This document shows, one piece after another, positions 60,178 to 64,000 of a DNA stretch of 64,000 bases. Source of the stretch: Cyathus striatus (Eukaryota > Basidiomycota > Agaricomycetes > Agaricales > Nidulariaceae); the NCBI GenBank assembly GCA_025738555.1, contig JAOVFP010000001.1, forward strand, positions 1,860,001 to 1,924,000, in the 5' to 3' direction. The translations under genes and the position numbers were made by a program. How positions within the stretch are numbered: position 1 is the stretch's first letter; each line of letters begins with the position of its first letter. The notes below the pieces were generated by a model. It saw only the letters and a program-made list of their open reading frames with translations, ran no database searches and was not told the origin of the DNA.

Positions 60178-63138
60178 TCTCTGGGAGTCTCATGTTTGCC
60201 TGCATGACTTAAAGGGAGCTGTTTATAGTAGGTAATATTTAAGATAGGCGCTTCTATGTCTATCAGCTATAAATATAAGATTGATGAATCAGTGCACAAG
60301 GTGTAAGATGGGCATTGATAATGCGGATATTCGCACACTGACAGCGACAGCCATGAGTAAATCGATTAAATCATATGTACATACATGCCATTGTGAGACT
60401 GAGATCAATTCATGTACTAACCTCGAAAGCTCGGAGCTTCGCCTTCGATTAGTGGTATACCTAGGATGGATGTCAGCGCTCGTTCATTTCAGTCCACGAA
60501 CCTTCAATGTTCAACATCAATAGACACCAACTCTGTTGTACATCCACACACGCTATCTTGTAGTGTCTCTCGCTTGGAGAAGAGGGACCTGTTGGCATGT
60601 GTTAACTCATTAACTCGTTAGTTTTCTAATTTTATTATTCACTTCACCTACCTTCCATAAAATTTCGTCAACATTTGCCTGTAATACTGTTAAATGAAGA
60701 ATTATGGATACTTTTTTTTTTAAAAAAAAATCCTGTATTTTATGTCAGTGATGGAAGACCATATATCGTGACAATGTAGTGTCTACCTAAGAGTAAGGTG
60801 AAATACGAAGTAAGAGAGTATAATGTAGGAGAGTGTATGATAGTACCGGTGGTCATACTGTAAACTCGGGATGTCCGCCCAGAGGATGAGACACCAGGAG
60901 GGATTATGGATATTAACAGGTGCTACAATACCTTTTCGCTATGAATACAAGATTGATGAGTGGCCTGTAATACCACCCACGGGGCAGTTGGCAATCGATA
61001 ATGTACGTGTTTCTCGCTATGAATAGATCGAGTGTATTGTTTTTATTTACAACTGGGAAACACTCTTGATCCTCTTGATCAGACAGCCCTGTATGTAAGT
61101 TATTACCATCACCTCCCACAGTCAGAGTTACGGTCCGGGACTCCGTAGCTTAGAACAAGTAACCACACGTGACTTCCCACGTCAAACGTTTTTGGACGAT
61201 CTCTCTCACTCCTGTCAATCTCTATCTCATCTGCCTGGACATATGTCCACTCTTCCCCCTTCTCTACATCCCTCTCATTTCCATCTTGTAACTGTCGACA
61301 TATCCTGGAAACACTATCCAAGATCTTACACATATTTCCCCTGGCAGTCTTCGCCATAACCACCCACCTCAGCATCAATGATTATGCCCGCCCCGCTCCA
61401 ACCACACATAAAAGGCATACATGAAGTGCTGTTCAAGGCTGCCCACTGCTGCCGAGGAGTCACCCACCAACATATCAAATGAACAGCAGGGATACCTCAC
61501 GAGGAAAGGGTGAACCAGAGGGTTGTTATGGTGAGAGGGGATGGGAGAACGGTGGTGGAGGGACGGAGTGAGCTTTCTTTGGGAGGGGAGGGAAATGTTG
61601 GCGAGTACAGGTGTGTTCCATTCTTTTCCACAGCTTTTACTGATATCAGATTGTTTGAACAGCCAACATTGGTTTTCCAAATCCACAACCTCACTGTCAC
61701 TGATTGTACTGCATTACACGATGAGCGTCGTCAACAGCCCCAGCATGTCCCCATCCCCCATTTGGAAGATTCGTCAGGAGGAAGAGATGGTCGCATCCCT
61801 TCAGTTCAATGAATAGGTTCGTTCGCCCCCTCCTCCAAACATCTATGTCAACTCACGCGATGCAGCAGGTAACTCAATGTCTCGTTCTACTGGTTCCTAG
61901 CACTTGGCTACTTTTACACCACTGCTGTATCACGCCATCACAACGCTTTCCGAAGTCATCGTTAGCCTTATGCCAGACCTCCACGTTGCATATACCTGTA
62001 TGGAGGAAGACACAGGATAGGAGGCGGGTGTAGGCGTTGGGGTGTGCATCAGGGAAGGTCATAATGGTTGAAGGGAAATATATGAGATGACCCGAACTTA
62101 GGGTATAAAAAGGGTACACGGATGGTGATGGCATGGGGGTGATGCGAACATGGTCATTATGCTAGCAGCGCTCCGCCTGCAGTATTGTGATGTCTGCCAT
62201 CCCGCAACCTTCCCTCTCATTAGTGGCAGTGGGGCATTGTGGGTGGACATGTCGCTATTCAGAGTCTTTCTTGTTGTATGAGAGATCTCAACACGTTTCT
62301 GAGGGGGACTGAACCGAGGGATTGCTGGGCTACCATCACTCTGGCGATATCTATGCTGCTACAACGCCACTCGAAAACGTCAAGTTCTACCACCCACCAA
62401 AACTCAGCTGTATCCTGGCTCCATAAGAGTCCTTTGCTTTCCATTACCACACATCTACTATGATGCTATCTACCCTGTCATTGTCTGCTGGTATCGTTGC
62501 GTTACAAGTCTACCTTGCTCTCGCAACGCTGCTTCCTCACAGAGCAGGTGTCTTTTTGGTCATCACAGCACTGCTCTACAATGGATTCTTCCACGCTAAA
62601 CCTCACTCTTGCCCCATTGCTTGATGGAGACTGGAGATTGAGAGGGATGAGTCATTGGACGTGATTGGCAGTGCAGGTCAGGATGGTGATACCATTTTTA
62701 TGGTAGAGTGAGTTGCAGGACGAGGTTGGGGATTAAGACAAAGTTGGGAATGAAGATGAAGAACATCATGTATTTAACCATGACTTTTGAATATGTATAT
62801 GATATTACTATCCCATAGCACGCCGTTCATATTCCATATATCGATGTTTAAATCCCAGTTCGTTTTGGTGGGTTCTTGAAGACGCCCTGATCACAAATGG
62901 CTTTCAGATTAATGAAAACCACATTGTGTTATCTTGACATGTGCATCTTGATCATCAAAGCCAGACCATGAAGATCCTTGCAAAAAGGTCAGCTTACTCC
63001 GATATTCGCGCAGATAGAATTTTAATTGAAAGGGACAAGTCTAAGTCAGAAACAGCTACCATATATAAAAATAGTGCATGATTATCTTAGCTTCATTCGC
63101 ATCTTCCCGCATACTTGGATAAGAATAGACTGTCAGGG
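60178..63138. other. No gene recognised; upstream region of the NB-ARC gene
   Basis: CpG-normal sequence with open stretches on both strands (61109-61378 minus; 61510-61816 plus; 62239-62463 plus), none with a recognised motif. A T10/A9 inverted homopolymer lies near 60712-60731. Nothing typical of transposons was seen. Real but unrecognised small genes cannot be excluded. Confidence 0.35.
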
Positions 63139-63146
63139 TATATAAA
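63139..63146 (+). promoter_or_regulatory. TATA box of the NB-ARC gene
   Basis: TATATAAA followed by CCCC lies 86 bp upstream of the start codon at 63232. The leader between is rich in CA/CT (ACTCACTCACTAACAAAC just before ATG), a usual fungal start context. Confidence 0.5.
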
Positions 63147-63231
63147 CCCCTGTGCATTTGATATTGTAGTTAGCAACCCATCAATTTCACTTGCTAGGCA
63201 TCGATCTTCAATTACTCACTCACTAACAAAC

Positions 63232-64000
63232 ATGACTTCTGGGGCTTTTGCAAATTCTCACCACTTCATTGTTAATCAACCAGAAATGTATGACATAAGA
63301 GGAGAAAATCAGGTATCTTCATACTGCAATTGATGGATCATAATTTTGAAATGTTTATAACTTCCAGACTATTAACATAATCACAAATCACCCAAACAGT
63401 AACCTGCTTCCTGCATTTCAGAACACTATGGCTTGCACATCACCAAACTTTGTGGGACAAGAAATTTATCTTAAGAAGCTTCATGAACATTTCTGTGGTA
63501 GTAGTACTATGAATAAGTCAGAGAGGAAAATGTTTCTTCTACATGGAATGGGTGGCATTGGAAAGACACAAATATGTTTAAAATTTTGTGATCAAACTGC
63601 AGAATAGTATGTATTCCTTGTGATTTTGCTGATGTCATAATAACTTATTAATTACAGTTTCTTTTATATCTTCTGGGTTGACACAACATCTGATGATACA
63701 GTTATACAAAGTCTGAAGGATATTTATACAAAATTTGCAAGTTTTGGTACACAAGCATTTGAATTCTCAACTGCTGTGGTTTTACAACAGATTTCTTCTC
63801 TTAAATTACAATGGCTTATGATTTTTGATAATGCAGACAACTCCCCAGAAATGGTTGAAAAGTACTTTCCTCCAGGAAATACAGGAAACATTCTTATTAC
63901 TAGCAGAAATTCTGAACTTAAAAGAATTGCTACACATGATAATTCAATGGAGGTAACTGAAATGAATGAAACAACTGCAATTGAGTTGTTATTGAAAATA
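63232..64000 (+). CDS. NB-ARC (NLR-type) NTPase, 5' part
   Basis: Three exons join in frame: 63232-63312, 63368-63606 and 63658 to the window end (introns 55 and 51 nt), giving 221 residues so far. The short first exon MTSGAFANSHHFIVNQPEMY resembles the leader of fungal NB-ARC genes. Then PNFVGQEIYLKKLHEHF, the P-loop GMGGIGKT (87-94), YIFWVD (110-115), a Walker B strand LMIFDNAD (160-167) and GNILITSRN (184-192, sensor region) follow in family order. NB-ARC proteins are STAND ATPase switches that oligomerise; in fungi they are linked to non-self recognition and programmed cell death, usually with C-terminal TPR, ankyrin or WD40 sensors that would lie beyond this window. All key motifs are intact with no stops, so the gene looks functional. 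Confidence 0.85.

Overview
The window looks like a repeat-rich chromosomal segment of a basidiomycete fungus, most likely a mushroom-forming agaricomycete. Four things point there: spliced genes with introns of about 40-70 nt, a KDZ-superfamily transposase with its cysteine clusters, an NB-ARC (NLR-type) gene of the style common in agaricomycetes, and a GH16-fold membrane protein. The species cannot be named from sequence alone. No rRNA gene, CRISPR array or bacterial-type operon is visible.

Layout. 1-8 kb: two decayed minus-strand host-type genes (Spt5-like NGN/KOW protein; WD40 protein), each interrupted by a small transposon with a visible target-site duplication (TSD). 8-25.6 kb: mostly non-coding, dominated by three giant palindromic elements (8208-11522, about 15520-17870, 18879-22370) whose arms are tandem repeats and whose cores are related. 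25.7-39.6 kb: a Tc1/mariner transposase pseudogene split in two by a 12-kb KDZ element (26077-38093). The KDZ element has an 8-bp TSD and carries two plus-strand genes, a fourth giant-palindrome relative and three nested shorter elements with its own ends. A CpG-rich insertion of unknown class (about 38263-39326) splits the distal Tc1 half again. 40-48 kb: further palindromic elements around one apparently intact gene, a GH16-fold single-pass membrane protein (41263-43167) that has lost the GH16 catalytic motif. 48-55 kb: two more elements of the KDZ-end family carrying satellite arrays. 55-58 kb: two broken short-chain dehydrogenase (SDR) genes. 58.2-60.2 kb: a hAT-like element with a perfect 8-bp TSD. 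60-63.1 kb: nothing recognised. 63.2-64 kb: the 5' part of an NB-ARC gene that runs off the window.

Overarching pattern. Six elements share the same two unlike ends (C(A/T)GTA....CACTCC at one end, GAG-type TTTACACT at the other) and 8-bp TSDs, yet carry different satellite arrays. The largest holds the KDZ gene and is the probable source of mobility. Element-rich blocks look strongly CpG-poor, and several decayed genes carry stops explainable by C-to-T change; the blocks holding the GH16-like gene, the SDR pieces, the hAT element and the 38.3-39.3 kb insertion are CpG-normal. Boundaries, splice sites and identities were read by eye; none was checked by database search.
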